Shown: piece by piece, positions 22,627 to 28,362 of the stretch
How positions within the stretch are numbered: position 1 is the stretch's first letter
Layout of the letters: every line of letters starts with the position of its first letter
Virus record (IMG/VR): IMGVR_UViG_3300034012_001335
Span: 1-33,501 of that record
Reading direction: 5' to 3' (one strand)
DNA: 33,501 bases
DNA from: a virus
Notes under the pieces: generated by a model
Seen by the model: only the letters and a program-made list of their open reading frames with translations
Database searches by the model: none
What the model was told of the DNA's origin: nothing
Position numbers and translations under genes: made by a program

Positions 22627-22943
22627 ACACACAACACACACCTGCACCATGGCACATCGGAGAATCAAATCCGTGGCTAGTATATGCGGCGGATGGCTAC
22701 GCGGTGGCTGATACGCGAACCTACCACGGAAGGCATGCTGACACAAAAGCAGATGCTCGACTCATCGCAGCCGCGCCGGAGATGCTTCACGCTTTGCAAT
22801 ATCAGCTTGATTTAATGCAGTGGATTGAGACCGCAGATACGGAATCACCGTTTTACGAGCAGACAATGACACTTAGGTTAAATACTGGGCGTGATTACAT
22901 GGAGTTAGCCATCGCCAAGGCAATCGGAAAGGAGACGGCGTGA
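22623..22943 (+). CDS. Hypothetical protein, common phage family
   Basis: A 106-residue protein with the opening HTPAPWHIGES and the later DARLIAAAPEMLHAL, a combination found in very many phage proteins with no established function. It is coupled by ATGA before it and GTGA after it. No catalytic motif is seen. Confidence 0.7.
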   Translation: MNTQHTPAPWHIGESNPWLVYAADGYAVADTRTYHGRHADTKADARLIAAAPEMLHALQYQLDLMQWIETADTESPFYEQTMTLRLNTGRDYMELAIAKAIGKETA

Positions 22944-23446
22944 GCATAGTCATAGGCATCGACAACGGCATTTCCGGCGGCCTAGTCGCCATCTCCGCGC
23001 ACCACGGCCTAATCATCGCCACAACCACCATGCCGAGCCGAAAACACCGGACGCGAAACGAGGTGGATATACAGGCCGTGCATAGATGGATCAGCAGCAT
23101 CACCGATGGACAACCCGGGCGAGCCGCCTACATCATCGAGGAGCCTAACAACTCCCGCAACGCATCGACGGCTTACAGCGTGGCGGCATCGTTCCATGCC
23201 CTTCGCGGATACCTGGAGGCGTATCGTGCCGACGCTCGCCGCATCACCCCGCAAAGCTGGCAAAAAGCGATGCTAGGCAAAGTGCCAAAGGGCGAGACAA
23301 AAGCGTTCGCACTGGCCAAGGCGCGGGAGATATGGCCGGATGAAACTTGGCTAGCATCGCCCCGAAGCAAAGTCCCGCATGAGGGTATTGTGGACGCTTT
23401 TCTCATTGCGGAACACGGACGAAAACACCTCCTCAAAAATAATTGA
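22940..23446 (+). CDS. RuvC-like Holliday junction resolvase
   Basis: A 168-residue RNase H-fold nuclease. The acidic active site is visible: Asp8 in IGIDNG, Glu67/Glu68 in YIIEEP, and Asp152 in GIVDAFLIAEHG. The WQKAMLGKVPKGETKAFA region is typical of the phage RuvC-type family. It would resolve branched DNA before packaging and works with the nearby recombination genes. GTG start overlapping the previous gene. Last gene before a new promoter. Confidence 0.8.
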   Translation: MSIVIGIDNGISGGLVAISAHHGLIIATTTMPSRKHRTRNEVDIQAVHRWISSITDGQPGRAAYIIEEPNNSRNASTAYSVAASFHALRGYLEAYRADARRITPQSWQKAMLGKVPKGETKAFALAKAREIWPDETWLASPRSKVPHEGIVDAFLIAEHGRKHLLKNN

Positions 23447-23483
23447 AAAAATGCTTGCGGGTTTTCAAGTGGTCGGGTAGGTT
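23443..23483 (+). promoter_or_regulatory. A-tract/TTGCGG promoter
   Basis: TTGAAAAAAT at 23443, TTGCGG (23455-23460), 17-bp spacer with TTTTCAAG, and TAGGTT (23478-23483). The leader that follows has a GTTGC/GCAAC hairpin (about 23491-23505) and ACTGACAAACC before the ATG, as at 19533. Confidence 0.7.
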
Positions 23484-23531
23484 CTTCTCAGTTGCACGAC
23501 GCAACGCACCAACAACCAAACTGACAAACCG

Positions 23532-23900
23532 ATGAAAACGACACCAACCCTTGAAAACGCAATCAAACAAGAAGGATACACCCTTGCAGTCGAAATGATC
23601 CATAGCTACCTGCGCCATATGAAGCGAGTTGAAAACGCATGGCCTATCTTGCAAGATCGCCCATGCTCGCTTCATAGCTTGGTGCAAGAATGGCACAAGC
23701 ATGGCCAGACCATCGGCAAGCGTCACAAGCCAACCGCCGAGCGACTGATCGCTGTGGAAAAGGCGGCAAGAGAATCCTTCTATTCGTTGCTTGAAAACCA
23801 CGCTCGTTCACACGATCTGAAATCCTTTATCCACTTCGTTAATACCGCCAAAGAAAACAACGACATCCGCGAATCACGCCGCGAACCAATCTGCGCATAA
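23532..23900 (+). CDS. Hypothetical protein with own promoter
   Basis: A 122-residue basic, helix-rich protein (TPTLENAIKQEGYTLAVEMI; RLIAVEKAARESFYSLLENH). Not recognised. It forms a one-gene unit between the A-tract promoter at 23443 and the hairpin at 23908. Sharing leader sequence with the gene at 19533 suggests common control. Confidence 0.6.
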   Translation: MKTTPTLENAIKQEGYTLAVEMIHSYLRHMKRVENAWPILQDRPCSLHSLVQEWHKHGQTIGKRHKPTAERLIAVEKAARESFYSLLENHARSHDLKSFIHFVNTAKENNDIRESRREPICA

Positions 23901-23907
23901 CCAAACT

Positions 23908-23928
23908 GCCGGGGTTCAATCCCCCGGC
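23908..23928 (+). terminator. Perfect 7-bp hairpin resembling a tRNA T-arm
   Basis: GCCGGGG (23908-23914), loop TTCAATC (23915-23921), CCCCGGC (23922-23928). It follows a gene stop by 7 bases, fitting a terminator or mRNA end, but lacks a T-run. The 7-base loop matches the tRNA T-loop consensus. No acceptor partner, D-arm or anticodon arm is present upstream, so it is not a tRNA gene. Confidence 0.45.
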
Positions 23929-23939
23929 CACATACTTAA

Positions 23940-24212
23940 ATGAACCGCCAAGAAAAACAAGCTATCAAGGAAGTGATAGATGGATACTTTACGCCAGACA
24001 GCCCCGAAGCATTTGCAGGTGCAATGTATCAATTAAAACGAATCTATGAAAACGAAACACGGAGGCAAACGCCAAAACTCAGGCCGCAAACCACGCGCCA
24101 CGCCGAAAGCCCAGCTATCGGTGCGCATCGAGCCGCATCACGCCGCGAAACTCCGCACACACTGCAAACGGCGCGGGATCTCTCAGGCCGCTTGGGTGAC
24201 GGAGAGGATTGA
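23940..24212 (+). CDS. Hypothetical protein, possibly real only in its first part
   Basis: The frame codes 90 residues. The first 40 (QEKQAIKEVIDGYFTPDSPE; AFAGAMYQLKRIYENE) look like a genuine helical protein. From 24046 the next gene is read in another frame over 167 bases, and there this frame gives an Arg/Thr/Ser-rich, poorly protein-like sequence. Either a long overlap is real or the end of this gene has been replaced. Confidence 0.4.
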   Translation: MNRQEKQAIKEVIDGYFTPDSPEAFAGAMYQLKRIYENETRRQTPKLRPQTTRHAESPAIGAHRAASRRETPHTLQTARDLSGRLGDGED

Positions 24213-24243
24213 GGAGGATGCAAAAATCCCATCATGGGCGTAA
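24046..24243 (+). CDS. Small ribbon-helix-helix-like DNA-binding protein
   Basis: A 65-residue protein with a basic N terminus (KHGGKRQNSGRKPRATPK), then a strand AQLSVRIEP and helices (HAAKLRTHCKRRGISQAAWV). This order (GG.R.GAGRKP-type tail, short strand, two helices) is common in phage proteins like MetJ/Arc-type ribbon-helix-helix regulators. A related layout occurs at 33121. It could act as a repressor of early genes. Confidence 0.62.
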   Translation: MKTKHGGKRQNSGRKPRATPKAQLSVRIEPHHAAKLRTHCKRRGISQAAWVTERIEEDAKIPSWA

Positions 24244-24268
24244 ATAAAAAAGAAACTGCCATCTATGA

Positions 24269-24388
24269 ATGACGACACCCAAACTCCACCGAAGGAAACG
24301 ACTTTATGATACCGAAAACCCTAAAGAAACCATCATGCAGCTAATCGCCGCGATGCAGACCGAGCGGGAACAACTTACCAACCAATAA
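24269..24388 (+). CDS. Small hypothetical protein (39 aa)
   Basis: An ORF coding a basic-then-helical peptide (TTPKLHRRKRLYDTENPKET; MQLIAAMQTEREQLTNQ). Shorter frames that start at 24265 and 24306 end within 15 codons and look less likely. Its stop lies 1 base before the next ATG, and its last codons supply the CCAACCAA leader of that gene. Confidence 0.45.
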   Translation: MTTPKLHRRKRLYDTENPKETIMQLIAAMQTEREQLTNQ

Positions 24389-24389
24389 C

Positions 24390-24749
24390 ATGAACATACA
24401 CGAACTAATCGGAGAAATCCGGCAATGGGGAGAGGCTAAGGGCATCACCGGAATTAACGGTAAAGGAACGCTACTCGGCCAGCTATCCAAGACCCAAGAG
24501 GAGCTTACCGAGACGCGGGATGCGGCGGTGAAGGCACAAATTGCAAACAATGAACGCACATGGGATACTAAGCTATGGAATGAGTCACAGGACGAAATCA
24601 AAGACGGCATCGGAGACACCGCCGTCACGCTTATCCTTGCTGCTGAAATGGCTGGATTGCGCTTTGAAGACTGCCTACAAGCCGCATACAACGAGATCAA
24701 ATCGCGCACCGGAACTATGGTGGGCGGCGTTTTCGTGAAGGACAAATAA
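24390..24749 (+). CDS. MazG-like nucleotide pyrophosphohydrolase
   Basis: A 119-residue all-alpha NTP pyrophosphohydrolase. Metal-binding residues are visible in QEELTE (Glu37, Glu38, Glu41) and DEIKDGIGD (Glu69, Asp72, Asp76). The end, YNEIKSRTGTMVGGVFVKD, is typical of the phage sub-family. It would hydrolyse nucleoside triphosphates, perhaps modified ones or host alarmones. It stands in an early operon with nucleic-acid genes. CCAACCAA leader, no Shine-Dalgarno. Confidence 0.8.
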   Translation: MNIHELIGEIRQWGEAKGITGINGKGTLLGQLSKTQEELTETRDAAVKAQIANNERTWDTKLWNESQDEIKDGIGDTAVTLILAAEMAGLRFEDCLQAAYNEIKSRTGTMVGGVFVKDK

Positions 24750-24767
24750 TCACCAACCAATAATACA

Positions 24768-25145
24768 ATGCAAAGACTGAAAATAGACCTGAGAAAGATT
24801 CCCGGCGCAAAGCACTTTACCACTAAAGACGGGACGGATTGCATCGCGTTCCCTACTTCCGCGAATAACATCTACGTCGGAGAAAAGGGAACCTACATGG
24901 AAGTGACCCTGATGGACAACCGCGACGGGCGCGACCAGTATGATAACGATGGATTTGCCGTGATGGATGTTGGCAAGCAACGGCGCGAAGCTGGCGAGAA
25001 GGGCGCGATCTTGGGTAACTGGAAGCACGTTGTGATTCCGACCCAAGCACACAGCCAATCACCCGCACCTAAACGCACGGCAGCGGGCGGGGTGGCTACG
25101 ACTGAGAAAGGGTGGGATGATGATGATACAAGTCTGCCTTTCTGA
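24768..25145 (+). CDS. SSB-like protein with acidic C-terminal tip
   Basis: A 125-residue protein. A strand-rich body (MQRLKIDLRKIPGAKHFT; GTYMEVTLMDNRDGRDQYD) and a disordered Ala/Thr/Pro linker lead to an end WDDDDTSLPF. That tip copies the acidic DDDxPF end by which bacterial SSB recruits repair and replication proteins. It probably binds single-stranded DNA for the phage recombination/replication genes. The body lacks an obvious standard OB-fold signature, so it may be one of the divergent phage types. C/A-rich leader. Confidence 0.65.
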   Translation: MQRLKIDLRKIPGAKHFTTKDGTDCIAFPTSANNIYVGEKGTYMEVTLMDNRDGRDQYDNDGFAVMDVGKQRREAGEKGAILGNWKHVVIPTQAHSQSPAPKRTAAGGVATTEKGWDDDDTSLPF

Positions 25146-25162
25146 CCTAACCAACCAATACT

Positions 25163-25354
25163 ATGAAAATCACCATATCGCCCAGCGAGCCACAGGATGC
25201 GCAAACCTACCCATATTACTCAGTTTCCATCGAAAGCCCGTGCGATGACTCATTTACCGCGACGCAAGCCGTGGAGATGTTTTACCAAGCCATGTTGGCT
25301 TTCGGGCATGACAGCGAGTGCGTGATCCGGGCAATGGATGAGTTTAAACTGTAA
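25163..25354 (+). CDS. Small hypothetical protein (63 aa)
   Basis: Begins KITISPSEPQDAQTYPYYSV, then an acidic helix VEMFYQAMLAFGHDSECVI. A family of short phage proteins with this layout exists, but its function is unknown. CCAACCAA leader; 4 bases separate it from the next gene. Confidence 0.58.
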   Translation: MKITISPSEPQDAQTYPYYSVSIESPCDDSFTATQAVEMFYQAMLAFGHDSECVIRAMDEFKL

Positions 25355-25358
25355 TGCC

Positions 25359-25643
25359 ATGAACACACAACAAACGCCGGAGACGGATGATCACCACGCC
25401 CGTTTTCCGATGGGCGGATTCACCTTGGACTTTGCCCGCTGGCTTGAACGCGAGCGGGACGAAGCACGCAAGAATGCCGAGACATCCAAGGCTAACAAGC
25501 GCGTGCTAAAGGATGAAAATAAACGGTTACGAAGCCGCGTGGAGAAGTTGGAATGTCAACTAGCCGCAGCCCAAGACGAGCTAATCCGCCTCACCGACAC
25601 GAAAAGGCCGAGCAGGGAGACGAGTAATAAGCTGGAGATATGA
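25359..25643 (+). CDS. Coiled-coil hypothetical protein
   Basis: A 94-residue protein. Its N-terminal part (GGFTLDFARWLERERDEARK) passes into a Lys/Arg/Glu heptad-like helix (NKRLRSRVEKLECQLAAAQD). It resembles small phage coiled-coil proteins with the DF.R.LERE motif. ATGA overlap with the Mom-like gene, so it might help or regulate that gene. Confidence 0.55.
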   Translation: MNTQQTPETDDHHARFPMGGFTLDFARWLERERDEARKNAETSKANKRVLKDENKRLRSRVEKLECQLAAAQDELIRLTDTKRPSRETSNKLEI

Positions 25644-26320
25644 AAGCAAACATTCAGATTCTATCTATGCCCACAAAGGAAGCAGAGCCGTGGCTTTTAC
25701 TCAGGCATTATGCTAAGCGTAAATGCCCAATCTCATTCGCTTTCGGAGCATATCGAGAATCTGAATTGATTGGCGTTATCACATACGGCACTCCCGCAAG
25801 CTCACCACTTAGGGAGGGCATAGCCGGGAAAGAATGGGCATCGCATGTCCTAGAACTGAATCGGCTATGCTGTGAAAACTCCCCAAACTTAGCCAGTATG
25901 ATCGTAGGGCGTTCGCTAAGGATGCTTCCCAAGCCTTCCGTAGTGGTAAGCTATGCAGACACAGCACAAGGCCATGTTGGATACATTTACCAAGCTACGA
26001 ACTTTATTTACACCGGACTAAGCGCAAAGCGAACGGACTGGAAAATTAAAGGCCGTGAGCATCTTCATGGGGCAACCATAGCCGACGAAAGCCGAGGGCA
26101 ATCCAACCGTGCGGAATGGATGCGCGAAAAATACGGAGATGATTTCTACCTTGGCGAGCGAGCAAGAAAGCACCGTTACGTTTATTTATGCGGTAACAAG
26201 CAACAGCAATCGGCCATGCGTAACTCGTTGCGATACCAGCAAGAAGCATACCCAAAAGGAGAAAGTCGACGATATGACGCTTCGTGCCAAATCCAAACAC
26301 AGACAGCTTTTTCCATTTAA
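25640..26320 (+). CDS. Mom-like DNA adenine-modification acyltransferase
   Basis: A 226-residue protein, close in size to Mu Mom (about 231). The pattern HYAKRKCPISFAFGAYRESE, LIGVITYGTPASS, VLELNRLCC and SYADTAQGHVGYIYQATNF is that of Mom-family proteins. These GNAT-like enzymes convert adenine in phage DNA to a methylcarbamoyl-type modified base, protecting it from restriction. Two methyltransferase genes follow. No Com-like zinc finger regulator is seen upstream, although Mu requires one. The C terminus (GESRRYDASCQIQTQTAF) is polar. I infer the chemistry from the family. Confidence 0.72.
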   Translation: MKANIQILSMPTKEAEPWLLLRHYAKRKCPISFAFGAYRESELIGVITYGTPASSPLREGIAGKEWASHVLELNRLCCENSPNLASMIVGRSLRMLPKPSVVVSYADTAQGHVGYIYQATNFIYTGLSAKRTDWKIKGREHLHGATIADESRGQSNRAEWMREKYGDDFYLGERARKHRYVYLCGNKQQQSAMRNSLRYQQEAYPKGESRRYDASCQIQTQTAFSI

Positions 26321-26390
26321 CCCCTTGACCGCGCCGAGGAAATAGGAGAGAAAAAACCGCTGCGGTTTCGCAGACATTGGATGATCCCCG

Positions 26391-26486
26391 ATGAAAACAT
26401 ACCCACACAATGCGCCCCTGTGCGTCCGCGAGCCTCTGGAATACCGGAGGGGATCACTCGTTGATGCTCAGGGGCGAACCATTTGA
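26391..26486 (+). pseudogene. Frameshifted 5' copy of the methyltransferase gene at 27290
   Basis: ATG at 26391 opens 31 codons (MKTYPHNAPLCVREPLEYR onward) that repeat the start of the protein encoded at 27290. One extra base in the GGAGGGG run and one in GAACCATTT shift the frame, ending it at 26484-26486. It stands directly before the first methyltransferase and has probably lost its own product, or survives as a leader peptide. Confidence 0.65.
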
Positions 26487-26496
26487 AAGATATGGA
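26391..26496 (+). repeat. Direct repeat copy 1 (about 105 bp)
   Basis: It matches 27290-27393 with a few substitutions and two single-base insertions; shared blocks include CCACACAATGCGCCCCTG and GATCACTCGTTGATGCTCAG. The end TTGAAAGATATGGA is common to both, and the first methyltransferase starts within it. Confidence 0.9.
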
Positions 26497-27277
26497 AAAA
26501 GAAAACAGAGAACGGCAACTGAAACATGAAATCTACAATGATCATTTTCAGAACTACAAGCGGCACGCAATCCCCAAGGCTCAACTGGTGATCGCTGACA
26601 TCCCCTACAACATCGGAAAGAACGCCTATGGCTCAAATCCGGCATGGTATGAGGGAGGCGACAGCGCGAACGGTGAAAGCAAGCTGGCGAATAGCGAGTT
26701 CTTCGACACGGACAAAGACTTCAGAATCTCCGAGTTCCTGCACTTCTGCTCGAAGATGCTCAAGCCAGAGAACAAGAAGGAAACCGGAACGGCTCCCTGC
26801 ATGGTGGTCTTCTGTGCCTTCGACCAGCAAATGGAAATCATCGAAAAGGCTAAGGAACACGGGCTGATGAACTACATCAATCTGGTCTTCACGAAAAACT
26901 TCTCTGCCCAAGTGCTGAAAGCGAATATGCGAGTCGTGGGCAACTGCGAATACGGACTGATCCTCTACCGCGACAAGCTGCCGAAGTTCAACAACGGCGG
27001 AAAGATGGTCTTCAATGCCATGGAATGGCCTAGGGACAACGAAAGCGAGAAGATCCACCCCACACAGAAGCCGGTAAAGCTCCTGCAACGGCTCATAACG
27101 CTCTTCACTGACCCCGGAGAAGTGGTTATTGATCCATGCGCCGGAAGCGGCTCAACGATCATCGCTGCGTCACGGTGCAACCGCACAGGCTACGGATTCG
27201 AGATCAAGAAGGACTTCCACAAGGCCGCGTGCGATTGGTTGAAACGCGAAAAGTCACAAATGACACTTAAACTATAG
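26492..27277 (+). CDS. DNA adenine methyltransferase 1 (DIPY type)
   Basis: A 261-residue DNA methyltransferase, probably N6-adenine. Motif IV is DIPY at 36-39 (VIADIPYNIGKNAYGSN) in place of the usual DPPY, and the AdoMet motif is VIDPCAGSGSTIIAAS near the C terminus after HPTQKPVKLLQ. Such proteins with KNAYGSNP and NFSAQVLKANMR are common in Firmicutes phages. The gene uses CTG leucine codons more than its neighbours, a sign of transfer. TTG 26483 is another possible start. It lies between two copies of a 105-bp repeat. Confidence 0.82.
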   Translation: MEKENRERQLKHEIYNDHFQNYKRHAIPKAQLVIADIPYNIGKNAYGSNPAWYEGGDSANGESKLANSEFFDTDKDFRISEFLHFCSKMLKPENKKETGTAPCMVVFCAFDQQMEIIEKAKEHGLMNYINLVFTKNFSAQVLKANMRVVGNCEYGLILYRDKLPKFNNGGKMVFNAMEWPRDNESEKIHPTQKPVKLLQRLITLFTDPGEVVIDPCAGSGSTIIAASRCNRTGYGFEIKKDFHKAACDWLKREKSQMTLKL

Positions 27278-27289
27278 CAAAAACACACT

Positions 27290-27393
27290 ATGAAACCACA
27301 CCCACACAATGCGCCCCTGCGCGTCCGCGAGCCTCTGGAATACCGGGGGGATCACTCGTTGATGCTCAGGGGCGCGCCTTTGAAAGATATGGA
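27290..27393 (+). repeat. Direct repeat copy 2 (about 105 bp)
   Basis: Intact copy of the repeat at 26391-26496. Here it encodes the first 35 residues of methyltransferase 2 in one open frame, so this is probably the original copy. Confidence 0.9.
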
Positions 27394-28078
27394 GCCATTT
27401 ATCTTAGAATCCGACACGCCGGACAAAACCGCGCCAATCTCACCACCGCGATACGGGACGCTCGACCTACGCTTGGCGGACTGCATGGATGTGATGCGGG
27501 AGTTTCCAGACGGGCATTTTGACTTGGCGATTGTAGATCCACCCTACGGCATCGGCGTGAACTCAATGAACATGGGAAGCAGGAAAACCGTCCGCCCCGA
27601 CAAGAAAAACTGGGATGATGAAATCCCCACACCGGAATACTTCGCGGAGCTTCGTCGTGTGGCGAAGAAACAAATCGTCTGGGGCGGCAACTACTTCCCG
27701 CTGCCGCCGTCGCGTGGCTGGTGCGTGTGGGACAAGGGCGAGTCAATGTATGGCCGCAGCTTCGCCGAAGTGGAACTCGCGTGGATGTCCATGGATGCCT
27801 CGGCGCGAATCTTCAAAATGTCGCCGAATCAACTGGATCGGTTCCACCCCACGCAAAAGCCCGTGAAGCTCTATGAATGGCTGCTGGGAAGCTACGCAAA
27901 GCCAGGTGAAAGGATACTGGACACGCACCTAGGCTCGGGTAGCTCAGCTATCGCCTGTCACTACGCCGGAATGCACCTAACAGCCTGCGAGATTGATCCT
28001 GACTACTTCCACGCGGCAAAAGCCCGCATCGAGCGGGAGACGATGCAGAAAGAACTTTTCTCACTACCGACACCATGA
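27290..28078 (+). CDS. DNA methyltransferase 2 (DPPY type)
   Basis: A 262-residue N6-adenine or N4-cytosine methyltransferase of the beta-type order. Motif IV DPPYGIG is at 83-89, followed by FHPTQKPVKLYEWLL and the AdoMet motif DTHLGSGSSAIA at about 210-221. Its first 35 residues come from the repeat and lie outside the catalytic core. Together with methyltransferase 1 and the Mom-like enzyme it makes a DNA-modification island. ATGA overlap with the next small gene. Recognition sequence unknown. Confidence 0.85.
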   Translation: MKPHPHNAPLRVREPLEYRGDHSLMLRGAPLKDMEPFILESDTPDKTAPISPPRYGTLDLRLADCMDVMREFPDGHFDLAIVDPPYGIGVNSMNMGSRKTVRPDKKNWDDEIPTPEYFAELRRVAKKQIVWGGNYFPLPPSRGWCVWDKGESMYGRSFAEVELAWMSMDASARIFKMSPNQLDRFHPTQKPVKLYEWLLGSYAKPGERILDTHLGSGSSAIACHYAGMHLTACEIDPDYFHAAKARIERETMQKELFSLPTP

Positions 28079-28194
28079 AAACGCACGAACAATACGAAGC
28101 CGAGATTGCCGACCTGAAAGAACTCATCCGCAAGATGCAAGCCCAACTTACTGCCGCGCTGGAGACGGTGGCGGAGAATTGGAAGCCGCGTTGA
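28075..28194 (+). CDS. Small coiled-coil peptide (39 aa)
   Basis: An ORF giving one heptad-patterned helix (EQYEAEIADLKELIRKMQAQ). Its ATGA overlap with methyltransferase 2 supports translation. The stop codon lies within the following TTGACT promoter box. Function unknown. Confidence 0.5.
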   Translation: MKTHEQYEAEIADLKELIRKMQAQLTAALETVAENWKPR

Positions 28195-28216
28195 CTTTTG
28201 GAAATCATGATATAAC
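28191..28216 (+). promoter_or_regulatory. Promoter before the replication operon
   Basis: TTGACT (28191-28196) and an extended -10, TGATATAAC (TATAAC at 28211-28216). The 14-bp spacing is short but partly compensated by the TGn extension; TAACTT at 28213 gives 16 bp. It would produce a leader of about 140 bases before the helicase. Confidence 0.55.
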
Positions 28217-28257
28217 TTGAACCCGTCGCCTAGCGCGGCAATTCCTAGCTTACGGGA

Positions 28258-28362
28258 ATGAAACGCAAATCACCATACAACGCGCTCCCGCGTGAATTGA
28301 AGTGCCGCTCTTATGGAGTGGGTAAGCCACTGCGATTCATTCGGGAGCGAACCTTTTTTTAG
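28258..28362 (+). CDS. 34-codon leader ORF abutting the helicase gene
   Basis: ATG 28258 to TAG 28360-28362, directly followed by the helicase ATG. The product is basic (MKRKSPYNALPRELKCRSYG, then VGKPLRFIRERTFF). The ATG sits in the 3' arm of an ATTCC/GGAAT hairpin (28241-28259), and the coding part overlaps a long terminator-like hairpin. It may be a leader peptide controlling the helicase or a small protein gene. Its role is unproven. Confidence 0.45.
   Translation: MKRKSPYNALPRELKCRSYGVGKPLRFIRERTFF
28283..28360 (+). terminator. Long hairpin plus T-run immediately before helicase
   Basis: CGCTCCCG (28283-28290) pairs with CGGGAGCG (28342-28349); TGAAT/ATTCA (28293-28297/28335-28339) continues the stem, with AGTG/CACT and CCGCTC/GAGTGG inside. 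Seven T residues follow at 28354-28360. The run ends 2 bases before the helicase ATG, an arrangement typical of transcription attenuation. Confidence 0.55.

Noticed and set aside
23850-23935. A tRNA gene ending in the T-arm-like hairpin
   Set aside because: No acceptor 5' strand complementary to the bases after the hairpin, no D-arm or anticodon arm; upstream bases are codons of the gene at 23532.
26323-26390. TTGACC near 26327 and AAACCG/CGGTTT as promoter and terminator between the Mom-like and methyltransferase genes
   Set aside because: No -10 at proper spacing and the inverted repeat has a 3-base loop with no T-run; too weak to annotate.
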